Of a DNA stretch of 13,262 nucleotides, positions 7,261 through 13,262 are shown piece after piece (position 1 is the stretch's first letter; each line of letters starts with the position of its first letter). The DNA lies in assembly GCA_030531285.1 (NCBI GenBank), contig JAUNNW010000023.1, positions 1 to 13,262 on the forward strand, in the 5' to 3' direction. Below the pieces are notes generated by a model, which saw only the letters and a program-made list of their open reading frames with translations, was not told the DNA's origin and did not search any database. The DNA is from Synergistaceae bacterium. Its GTDB lineage: Bacteria; Synergistota; Synergistia; Synergistales; Synergistaceae. The translations under genes were made by a program, and so were the position numbers.

Positions 7261-8010
7261 TTATTCTTTATGAAATACAAATAAGTATTCGTGAGCAATA
7301 AGCAGAAAATTATACTTAACGCTGTTTGTTTTCCAGTAGCCTGTTGCCTTGCAGTTATGCTGCTGTTTGATAATAAGTTCTTTAAGTTTGAAACCTGCGT
7401 TTTCAAAAATTTTCATAACTTCAAATGACAGAGGTATCATGTGCCCTTTTTGGCGAGTATCTCCCATAAGTATTGCGCAGTATTTTCCTTTTTTCAGCAC
7501 ACGGTAGCTTTCACTTGCAACCTTATGCATTTCTTCCAAAAACTCTTTGACTTTCAAATGCGATATATCTTCTGCAATATCTTCGCTGTACTGAATGATG
7601 TTTGCATACGGCGGATGCGTACAGATTAAATCTATGCTATCGTTCAATATTGGCTTTAAATCTCTTGCGTCACCCTTTAATATCGTTACCTGTCCACTTG
7701 CGCCTTCGTGCTCAAAATTCGTTTTTTCCCTGCAACGCTCTAATGCTATATCATTAACGTCAATACCAATTATATTGCGATTGAGCAGTTTGGCTTCAAC
7801 AAGTGTAGTTCCCCCGCCGACAAACTGATCCAATACAAGATCATTTTCCCGCGAATATCTTAAAAGTATATTTCTCGGTATATACGGAGACCAGTTGCCG
7901 CGCCACTTTGCATCATGAGTAGCCCAACTTCCGCGCTCAGGAAAACTCCAGATCGTATTTGTTTCAAGTTCAAAATTTGCCGGTTTCCAACTGACAATTT
8001 TCTTTGCCAT
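7261..8010 (-). CDS. DNA amino-methyltransferase, third gene of a GATC restriction-modification operon
   Basis: This is a predicted SAM-dependent N6-adenine or N4-cytosine DNA methyltransferase, 249 residues. The SAM-binding motif I/FxGxG is LDQFVGGGTTLVEA (60-73), followed by IGIDVND (81-87), an acidic GDARD (113-117), and the catalytic THPPY (131-135, the DPPY/SPPY position). HEYLFVFHK closes the protein. An N-terminal block RGSWATHDAKWRGNWSPYIPRN (26-47) precedes motif I. Motif I therefore comes before motif IV, unlike the beta-class DpnA methylase that normally accompanies DpnII-type systems, where IV precedes I. The start overlaps the endonuclease stop by one base (TAATG), a reinitiation arrangement with no strong ribosome site of its own. 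It probably gives the cell extra protection against the GATC endonuclease, but it could modify another sequence. Confidence 0.85.
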   Translation of the reverse strand: MAKKIVSWKPANFELETNTIWSFPERGSWATHDAKWRGNWSPYIPRNILLRYSRENDLVLDQFVGGGTTLVEAKLLNRNIIGIDVNDIALERCREKTNFEHEGASGQVTILKGDARDLKPILNDSIDLICTHPPYANIIQYSEDIAEDISHLKVKEFLEEMHKVASESYRVLKKGKYCAILMGDTRQKGHMIPLSFEVMKIFENAGFKLKELIIKQQHNCKATGYWKTNSVKYNFLLIAHEYLFVFHKE

Positions 8011-8873
8011 TACTTGAATACCGTTGAAATTATCCCGTTTTCAAGATCGTTTATGTTGTAAAGCGTATCAAGTACGTCAAAAGTTTCCCGCAAATTCCCT
8101 TTGGCAGATTTCCAGCCAAGCCCGTCTGTAATCCACACGAAATGTATATTCTTAAGCGGAGCAATTTCATTTGTCAGAGTCTTATAGCTGCGTGCCGTTT
8201 CGTTTAACTTTGAGCCTCCGCTTGTATAGAAATTCGTCTCAATCAAATATATGCTGCTACTCGTTTTGACTACGTAATCAAAGCGTTTTTCATTTTTGCC
8301 TTCGTTGGAAACAGCCGACAAATCCACATGCCATTTGTCTTGAATTTCACTGATGTACATCTCTTTAAAATAATTTTCGTCCTTCTCAAACCCTGCTTTG
8401 ACAATAAATCGCTCTACAAGATTTTCCATAAGATGCCCGCCGCGATTTTTCCTACCGTTGGAGTCCAATCCTGTTTCAACACCTGTAACATAATCAACAA
8501 GATTGTTTATGATATGGTTTGTGAGCAGATCAAACAGTCCGGTTTTACGCATAAAAATTTTGTATTCTTCAATGCTGTAATTCATTTCCGTAAAACTAAA
8601 TTTATAAGCACCGTCAGCATCCATTGCAGAAATTTCTGTTTCTCTTTTTGCAAGAAGGATTGGAATACATTTCAAAGTCTCCGGATATTTAGATACAAGC
8701 GCTTCAAATTTTTGCTCAATGTCCTTAACACCAACAAGACTGTTTAATATGTTCAGTTCAACTTTTATCGCCTCAACATTTGTATAAACCTTTGCAAAAT
8801 CAATATAATATGCGTAGTCTGCAATGCTCTCCGTAAACGTATCAAGCCACTCATCAAAATTTCTCTTTGCCAT
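8010..8873 (-). CDS. dpnB: Type II restriction endonuclease, DpnII/MboI family (GATC)
   Basis: This endonuclease is expected to cut unmethylated GATC. It closely resembles R.DpnII of Streptococcus from start (AKRNFDEWLDTFTESIADY) to end (NNLVDYVTGVE, RETFDVLDTLYNINDLE), and its 287 residues compare with about 288 there. The probable catalytic core is RFDYVV followed by IYLIETNFY, corresponding to RFDFVI/LYLIEVNFY of DpnII, a PD-(D/E)xK-like arrangement without the usual lysine; SKLNETARSYK follows. I chose ATG 8873 because AAGGAG (8888-8883) lies 9 bases upstream. The in-frame TTG at 8879 would be only 3 bases from it. The gene follows the Dam-like methylase by 15 bases and overlaps the next methyltransferase by one, so methylation and cutting are produced together. 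No frameshift or missing segment is seen, so the enzyme looks active. Confidence 0.96.
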   Translation of the reverse strand: MAKRNFDEWLDTFTESIADYAYYIDFAKVYTNVEAIKVELNILNSLVGVKDIEQKFEALVSKYPETLKCIPILLAKRETEISAMDADGAYKFSFTEMNYSIEEYKIFMRKTGLFDLLTNHIINNLVDYVTGVETGLDSNGRKNRGGHLMENLVERFIVKAGFEKDENYFKEMYISEIQDKWHVDLSAVSNEGKNEKRFDYVVKTSSSIYLIETNFYTSGGSKLNETARSYKTLTNEIAPLKNIHFVWITDGLGWKSAKGNLRETFDVLDTLYNINDLENGIISTVFK

Positions 8874-8888
8874 TGTCAATCACTCCTT

Positions 8889-9947
8889 TTAATAGTTACA
8901 AACCAAGATTTCGCTGATTTTACCGCGTGACTGCGCTTTGCTGTTTACCATTCTGCTCGCTGCTACACGGAAAATATTTTGTCTGCTATAAAGTTCATCA
9001 AAGAAATTATCATTTTCATCGGCATTTTTGGGATCTGAATTACTTAATATAACGTTCGCTTTTCGTTTGGTAAGTGCCTGTACAAATTCTGCAAGTTCTA
9101 CCTGATTTTGGTCGCTGAAACCGTTTTCCGTGTATGAAGTAAATGCGGAAGTCGTATTCAACGGACGGTATGGGGGATCAAGATACACAAGCGTATTTTC
9201 GTCTATATATTCTATGGATTTTCGATAATCGGCACAGACTATTGTTACATTCTGCAACGCTTTTGACACGGCAGATAAATTTTCTTCGTCACATATCTTC
9301 GGATTTTTGTAGGCTCCCATAGGCACGTTATAAAACCCCTTGGAGTTGACGCGGTATAAACCGTTAAAACACGTTCTGTTAAGAAAAACAAACAACGCCG
9401 CGCCAGGTACGGAATTTGTACTGCTGCCTGTTCCAATCAGCCTGTTAAATTCATCACGCCGTGCATAATAGTATAATTTTCTGTCTTCGTCCTCTAATGG
9501 CAGAAATTCTTTTTCATAACCTTTTAAAATATTTATAATTTCTCCGGCACGATCTCTGACCATACAGTAAAGGTTAATTAGTTCGGCGTTTATGTCGCTT
9601 ATGTACACGTTGTCAAATTTATATTTGCCAAGCAGCTCAAAAAGCACTGCCCCTCCGCCGACAAACGGCTCAACATAATTTTTAACAGTCGTGCCCAAGC
9701 CTGCCGGATACTTCTTTGCTATTTCTTCTAAAAGCTGCCCTTTGCCACCCACCCATTTGACAATAGGGTGCAGACCGTCAAATGATTTATAACGCGCGTC
9801 TTCCGGTTTCTGTGCATCTTTCGGAATAAGCCACATATTGCCAAGCATTTTGGCATCCGGTATTCTGTTGGCTGAGCAGAGATTAGAAATTCTGCGGGCT
9901 GAAATTCCCCACGCTTTTGCAGCCTCTCTGACAGAAATGTAGTCCAT
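8889..9947 (-). CDS. dpnM: Dam/DpnM-like GATC adenine methyltransferase with N-terminal HTH domain
   Basis: This alpha-class N6-adenine methyltransferase protects GATC from the neighbouring endonuclease. Numbered from ATG 9947 (352 residues), the methylase part has VKWVGGKGQLL (63-73), SAM motif I VEPFVGGGAVLFEL (92-105), NRTCFNGLYRVNSKG (190-204), catalytic DPPYRPLNTTSAFTSY (257-272) and the closing SRGKISEILVCNY, all matching M.DpnM. DpnM is about 284 residues. The extra length is an N-terminal MerR/excisionase-type helix-turn-helix at about 4-45 (ISVREAAKAWGISARRISNLC, then a MWLIPKDA wing). ATG 9947 has GGAGG (9959-9955) 7 bases upstream; the longer TTG frame from 9965 would place that site inside the gene. 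It is the first gene of its operon, preceded by a palindrome and a GATC site, so it may control its own promoter. Confidence 0.95.
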   Translation of the reverse strand: MDYISVREAAKAWGISARRISNLCSANRIPDAKMLGNMWLIPKDAQKPEDARYKSFDGLHPIVKWVGGKGQLLEEIAKKYPAGLGTTVKNYVEPFVGGGAVLFELLGKYKFDNVYISDINAELINLYCMVRDRAGEIINILKGYEKEFLPLEDEDRKLYYYARRDEFNRLIGTGSSTNSVPGAALFVFLNRTCFNGLYRVNSKGFYNVPMGAYKNPKICDEENLSAVSKALQNVTIVCADYRKSIEYIDENTLVYLDPPYRPLNTTSAFTSYTENGFSDQNQVELAEFVQALTKRKANVILSNSDPKNADENDNFFDELYSRQNIFRVAASRMVNSKAQSRGKISEILVCNY

Positions 9948-9979
9948 AATACAACCTCCGAGCAACTAACATCGTATGT

Positions 9980-10010
9980 ATTATATTCCATATCTGGAAT
10001 AATAGCGATC
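9980..10010 (-). promoter_or_regulatory. Promoter/operator region of the restriction-modification operon
   Basis: On the minus strand a perfect TATAAT lies at 9985-9980, 32 bases before the ATG. No recognisable -35 lies 16-18 bp upstream. The inverted repeat TATTCCATATCTGGAATA (9984-10001, 7-bp arms, 4-bp centre) overlaps the -10 box, and a GATC site (10007-10010) lies close to the -35 position. The palindrome is a candidate target for the HTH domain of the first methylase. The GATC could make promoter activity depend on methylation. Both roles are inferred. Confidence 0.55.
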
Positions 10011-10135
10011 CAAATATATCAATTTCTGTGATATTTTGTCTGTTTGTCTGTTAAGTCGCTGTTATGTCGCGTTTTTCTCTGTTATCAACAAAATAATCTA
10101 AAATATGCACGATAAACATTGCTCATACCTGTCAT

Positions 10136-10196
10136 TTTGCATCTGTCGGCAAAAAGTATTCAAAAACAAGCGGGGGACTGTTTCAGTCCCCCGCTA
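10136..10196 (-). repeat. Dispersed terminator-bearing repeat, copy 3
   Basis: This 61-base copy differs from copy 2 at one base near its left end (TTTGC for TTGGC), in a loop shortened from TAAT to TTT, and at the last base. The stem and the T-rich tail are otherwise kept. It overlaps the stop codon of the gtrA-like gene. Confidence 0.85.
10169..10195 (-). terminator. Rho-independent terminator overlapping the gtrA stop codon
   Basis: A perfect 12-bp stem (10169-10180 with 10184-10195) closes a 3-nt loop and is followed in the minus direction by TTTTTGAATACTTTTT. Two bases of the gtrA-like gene's TAG stop (10196-10194) lie in the stem. A T run (10197-10202) also follows on the plus strand, so it could stop transcripts in both directions, although no plus-strand gene is seen. 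Confidence 0.83.
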
Positions 10197-10631
10197 TTTT
10201 TTATCAACTCTTGTAAATACAAACAATTTGCTGAGCAGATAATTTGACAGGATAACAACAATTTGAGCCGTAATTTTCACGGCAACGCTGCTGAAATTCA
10301 TAACCGTAATAAAAACAAACAAAACGATTTCCTCAAGAATAAGCGTCGCTATTCTGCTTCCGGCGAAAGAAAAAATCTCACGGAGCACCGCTGCGCCTGA
10401 ACGGCTCTTGCTCTGAAACACCCATATTCTGTTTGTAACGTATGCAAACGCCACAGCTAATATCCACGATACTATATTTGCCGCAAGCACGTTTATCCCA
10501 AGCTTCAAATTGCAGAATACATACGAAGAAACACTGACAACGAACGTCAATCCGCCAAAAAACAGATATAACAAAAACTCTTTATACTCTGCATAAAACG
10601 CCCGGATTTTTTTCAGCACAGGCAAATCCAT
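10194..10631 (-). CDS. gtrA: GtrA-family membrane protein (putative polyprenyl-phosphate-sugar flippase)
   Basis: This is a small integral membrane protein of 145 residues with four predicted membrane helices (about 20-40, 47-68, 88-110, 117-138) and a basic C terminus, matching the GtrA/DPMS_2 family in size and layout. Typical sequence points are FGGLTF near 25-30, YVTNRIWVFQ (64-73) and NYLLSKLFVF (130-139), a second copy of the aromatic NxxxxKxxVF pattern. In O-antigen glucosylation, GtrA is thought to move undecaprenyl-phosphate-glucose across the inner membrane. GGAG (10645-10642) lies 10 bases before the ATG. The gene follows the GtrB-like gene by 29 bases and is last in its unit. The terminator hairpin starts within its stop codon. 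The family call is firm; the sugar carried is not visible. Confidence 0.9.
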   Translation of the reverse strand: MDLPVLKKIRAFYAEYKEFLLYLFFGGLTFVVSVSSYVFCNLKLGINVLAANIVSWILAVAFAYVTNRIWVFQSKSRSGAAVLREIFSFAGSRIATLILEEIVLFVFITVMNFSSVAVKITAQIVVILSNYLLSKLFVFTRVDKK

Positions 10632-10660
10632 TATCCTGTCACTCCAATCCGTTTGCTGTA

Positions 10661-11608
10661 TTATTTTATAAGCGTTGCCCCGTCTCTATTCGTTTCGGAA
10701 ATTATGTAGTGAGGTCTGTTCTTGGTTTCGGCATAAGTCTTGGCAAGATACTGTCCTATTATACCCATACAAAAAAGCTGTACGCCGCCGATAAAAGCTG
10801 TCAGGCAGATCTGCGATGCCCAACCCTGAACTGGGTCGCCGAAACAGAGCTTTCTGATTACTATAAACAACAGGAACATACCGTCCAAAACTGTAATCAG
10901 CACACCAAACCACGAGGCGATACTCAGCGGCGCTTCAGAAAAATTTATAATTCCGTCAAGAGCATACTTGAACAGCTTCCAAAAACTCCACTTTGTTTCG
11001 CCGGCAACCCTTTCAACATTTTCATAAGGCAGCCAGCAAGTCTTGAAGCCAATCCAGCCGAAAATTCCCTTTGAAAAACGATTATATTCGCTCATTGCGA
11101 CAATAGCGTCCGCCATAGAGCGTTTCATCAGCCTGAAATCGCGCGCTCCGTCAACTATATCGGCATCTGAAATCTTGTTTATTATTTCATAAAATCTTCT
11201 CGCGAACCATGAGCGTATCTGGGGTTCGCCCTCCCTGCTAACGCGCCTTGTAGCAACGCTGTCATACTCGCCTGTTTCAAGAAGTTCAAGCATTTTCGGC
11301 AACAGAGAAGGCGGGTCCTGCATATCAGCGTCCATTACCGCCACGCAATCACCGTCCGCATTGCAAAAACCGGCATACATAGCCGCCTCTTTCCCAAAAT
11401 TGCGCGAAAAAGAAATATAGCTGACATGTTTATCCTCAGCAGAAAATTTTCTGAGCAGAGACAGCGTTTTGTCTTTTGAACCGTCGTCAACACAAACCAG
11501 TTCGTAATCGCACTTTATTTCAGACAAAATCCCTGTAACTGCCTCGTAAAAATACGGCAGTGCCTCTTGTTCGTTATAGCACGGCACAACGATTGAAATT
11601 TTTTTCAT
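10661..11608 (-). CDS. gtrB: GtrB-like family 2 glycosyltransferase (undecaprenyl-phosphate sugar synthase)
   Basis: This enzyme probably transfers a sugar from UDP-glucose or a related nucleotide sugar to undecaprenyl phosphate at the cytoplasmic face. It has 315 residues. The GT-A fold is clear: ISIVVPCYNEQEALP (4-18), VDDGSKDKT (40-48), the metal-binding DAD in MDADMQDPP (92-100), and the acceptor-site blocks DGARDFRLM (153-161) and YNRFSKGIFGW (175-185). Two membrane helices follow (about 230-254 and 265-290), as in GtrB. A GAGGG-like ribosome site precedes the ATG. It lies between the GtrC-like gene (42-base gap) and the GtrA-like gene (29-base gap). ArnC-type transferases share this architecture. 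The neighbours favour the Gtr assignment, though the sugar might not be glucose. Confidence 0.92.
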   Translation of the reverse strand: MKKISIVVPCYNEQEALPYFYEAVTGILSEIKCDYELVCVDDGSKDKTLSLLRKFSAEDKHVSYISFSRNFGKEAAMYAGFCNADGDCVAVMDADMQDPPSLLPKMLELLETGEYDSVATRRVSREGEPQIRSWFARRFYEIINKISDADIVDGARDFRLMKRSMADAIVAMSEYNRFSKGIFGWIGFKTCWLPYENVERVAGETKWSFWKLFKYALDGIINFSEAPLSIASWFGVLITVLDGMFLLFIVIRKLCFGDPVQGWASQICLTAFIGGVQLFCMGIIGQYLAKTYAETKNRPHYIISETNRDGATLIK

Positions 11609-11650
11609 AGGTTAAACCCTCGCTAACTTTTGCATAAACATTAAGATTTA

Positions 11651-13159
11651 TCAATGTATTTCAACCAAAATACGCGCGTCATCGCCTTTTATTGTATGCA
11701 AACTTGTTTGTTTCAGTATCGGCAGCTGCATTTTAGAGAAGTCTGTACCTAAAACAATTTTAATGTTTTTCAAACCATAGTAATTAGCAAGACCACAACT
11801 TCCCCAGCTCCATTCCTGACACAATGTTACAGGAATTAGACGGCGCAAAATACCGCAATCTGCTGGTATATTCTTTACCGCGGGGGCATAGCCCATCCAA
11901 CCAGATATTTGCAGTTCTTTTGTGATGTCTGTTTTGCAAATATCAAGTTCATTTAAGTCATTTGTAATCAGGCAAATTCTGTAGTCGGTATATTTTGCCT
12001 GCATATACAGCGCATTTCCGTAAGTGAACGCAAACACGAAGAACGTCCATGCCAAGAAGAATGTTGCAATTTTTCCCCAATATATTCTTTTTGCATTTGA
12101 GACGACTAAAGCAAAAAGACAAATCAAGGCGCCGAAACCATACATCGCTCTTGGTGCCATAAGAGGTCTTTCTATAGCCGGATAAAGTCCAAAAGGCGTT
12201 AGGCAAATGATTGCGACAGATAAAACCGCCAGAGCAAAAGCAGCAAATTTATCCCTTTTGCTGTCTCTCGTAAAGACAGCAATGTAAGCCGCTATTATCA
12301 CCGCCAGAAAAATCAGCCAACTTTTCTTGAAATCACTGAAAATAAGTTTATAGTATTGCTTAAAATGCGGTATTATCAAAGAGCATGATATTGAGTTTGA
12401 AACGTAGGTATCAACCGGTTTCATAATAAAGCGTTTAAAAATCAACAAGCCTATTCCGTAGGCTATGACCGAAATTGCCAAATTTTTAAGCAGTTGCTTG
12501 TTATCTGCTTCTGCACTATTCCAGTCTCTTAAAAGAAAAACTACAACAAACATCGGGAAAATTCCGCACGCTGCCTGATACGTAGTGCAAACAACAAGAA
12601 CTCCTGTTATAACCGACACAGCATACAGACAAATATTTTTCTTTCTGAATAAAAGCGGTAAAACTGAAGCCAAGACAGACAATGCCATATATGGCGAATC
12701 GTATTTATAGGAAATACATTCCAAAAAGTACGGCGACAGACAAAGCGGTATAACTGCTATATAATGCCAAACATTATACGTTTTTTTCGCTGTATAGGCA
12801 TACAGGAGTATAATGCATGCACAAGTCATAATTCCGATAGCAATAAATTGAGTTAATGGCGAGACGTCTGTCAAATAGTTACTGGCATGAACCCAACGGG
12901 AAAGAAAATTTGCCGTAAATCTGCTAAATCCTTCCCAACCTTTGTAACCACGACAAGCACGCCCCATATCGTCAATATAATAAAAATTTGCCCGAAACAG
13001 TGCTGAAAGAGCAATTAAATTAATTCCATAAACAATTCCAAATGGCTTAATAAATGGTCGGATATGTTTTTTAAATGTCTCTGCAATATTGTCAAAATCA
13101 ATTTTTTCAATTATCAAAGCTACACATACAAGTATTAAAACCATTGTTTTAGCGCTCAT
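11651..13159 (-). CDS. GtrII-like membrane glucosyltransferase (GtrC role)
   Basis: This multi-pass membrane protein of 502 residues has about ten hydrophobic segments and a soluble C-terminal portion from about 390, consistent with the Glucos_trans_II family of serotype-converting glucosyltransferases. The first external loop has YYIDDMGRACRGYKGWEGFSRF (60-81) and TDVSPLTQF (97-105). The paired aspartates D63/D64 are the likely catalytic acids of this GT-C-like fold. YKYDSPYMALSVLA (151-164) and APRAMYGFG (335-343) are further family-like blocks. It would transfer the lipid-linked sugar made by the GtrB-like enzyme to a surface polysaccharide repeat unit in the periplasm. The gene is A+T-richer than gtrB, as expected for the fast-evolving, exchangeable member of such modules. 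The start at 13159 has only a weak GAG upstream. The upstream neighbour lies outside the window. Confidence 0.82.
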   Translation of the reverse strand: MSAKTMVLILVCVALIIEKIDFDNIAETFKKHIRPFIKPFGIVYGINLIALSALFRANFYYIDDMGRACRGYKGWEGFSRFTANFLSRWVHASNYLTDVSPLTQFIAIGIMTCACIILLYAYTAKKTYNVWHYIAVIPLCLSPYFLECISYKYDSPYMALSVLASVLPLLFRKKNICLYAVSVITGVLVVCTTYQAACGIFPMFVVVFLLRDWNSAEADNKQLLKNLAISVIAYGIGLLIFKRFIMKPVDTYVSNSISCSLIIPHFKQYYKLIFSDFKKSWLIFLAVIIAAYIAVFTRDSKRDKFAAFALAVLSVAIICLTPFGLYPAIERPLMAPRAMYGFGALICLFALVVSNAKRIYWGKIATFFLAWTFFVFAFTYGNALYMQAKYTDYRICLITNDLNELDICKTDITKELQISGWMGYAPAVKNIPADCGILRRLIPVTLCQEWSWGSCGLANYYGLKNIKIVLGTDFSKMQLPILKQTSLHTIKGDDARILVEIH

Positions 13160-13262
13160 TCTTACTCACTTCCATTGCTGAAATTGCTGTCCAAATCAGA
13201 CCTCAACATTACGGGTGACTTTGTACAACTTATTATGTAACATATTATATAACATATTCTAT
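13160..13262 (-). promoter_or_regulatory. A+T-rich leader of the gtr unit with a 12-bp tandem repeat
   Basis: The last 103 bases hold no gene. TTATGTAACATA (13233-13244) and TTATATAACATA (13245-13256) are adjacent 12-bp units differing at one base. In the minus direction this contains TATAAT (13249-13244), whose -35 would fall outside the window. The perfect palindrome TTGTACAA lies at 13221-13228. A promoter for the gtr genes is plausible but unproven. Confidence 0.35.

Noticed and set aside
8874..8879. TTG 8879 as start of the DpnII-like endonuclease
   Set aside because: It is 3 bases from AAGGAG, while ATG 8873 is 9 bases away and gives the N terminus expected from R.DpnII.
9948..9965. 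Extension of the Dam-like methylase to TTG 9965
   Set aside because: The GGAGG ribosome site would be inside the gene; ATG 9947 is correctly spaced from it.
65..10196. CRISPR array from the repeated sequence
   Set aside because: Only three copies are present, thousands of bases apart, with genes between them and no cas genes.
65..10196. Insertion-sequence ends
   Set aside because: No transposase and no target-site duplications are seen around the repeats; their constant position after genes fits a terminator element better.

Overview
This 13.3 kb window carries ten genes, all on the minus strand and all read right to left, in three transcription units. The tripartite RND pump with a TolC-type outer-membrane channel, together with an O-antigen-type glucosylation module, points to a diderm (Gram-negative) bacterium. 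Base composition is moderate: about 57% GC in a sampled stretch of the RND gene, 33-37% in samples of the restriction gene and the gtrC-like gene. The taxon cannot be fixed from the sequence. A gut-type diderm such as a member of Synergistota or a diderm Firmicute is only a guess.

Unit 1 (about 7010 to 65) is a drug-efflux operon: a TetR/AcrR repressor, then the periplasmic adaptor (AcrA-like), the inner-membrane RND transporter (AcrB-like) and the outer-membrane channel (TolC/OprM/NodT-like). The whole pump sits behind one near-consensus promoter (TTGACA, 18 bp, TATAAT). An 8+8 bp inverted repeat fills that promoter's spacer, which is where an autorepressing TetR protein would be expected to bind. 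Two successive hairpin terminators follow the last gene.

Unit 2 (about 10022 to 7141) is a GATC-type restriction-modification operon in the order methyltransferase, endonuclease, methyltransferase. The first enzyme is a Dam/DpnM-like adenine methylase with an added N-terminal helix-turn-helix domain. The second is a clear DpnII/MboI-family endonuclease. The third is an amino-methyltransferase whose motif order (I before IV) differs from the beta-class DpnA enzyme of the classical DpnII system. The promoter region holds a palindrome overlapping the -10 box and a GATC site near the -35 position, so the HTH domain may be a built-in autoregulator. This unit is A+T-richer than the pump operon.

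Unit 3 (13159 to 10136) is a Gtr-type module: a multi-pass GtrII-like glucosyltransferase, a GtrB-like undecaprenyl-phosphate glycosyltransferase and a GtrA-like flippase. Together these would add a sugar to a surface polysaccharide from the periplasmic side.

The most unusual structure is a repeat of about 61 bp present three times (65-126, 7141-7202, 10136-10196) in the same orientation, once at the 3' end of each unit. It contains a strong G+C-rich hairpin followed, in the minus direction, by a conserved T-rich tail of about 33 bp. It works as a terminator by its features, but the conservation extends well past what a terminator needs. Because copies 2 and 3 bracket the restriction-modification operon exactly, and copies 1 and 2 bracket the pump operon, the repeats could also be sites of cassette exchange.
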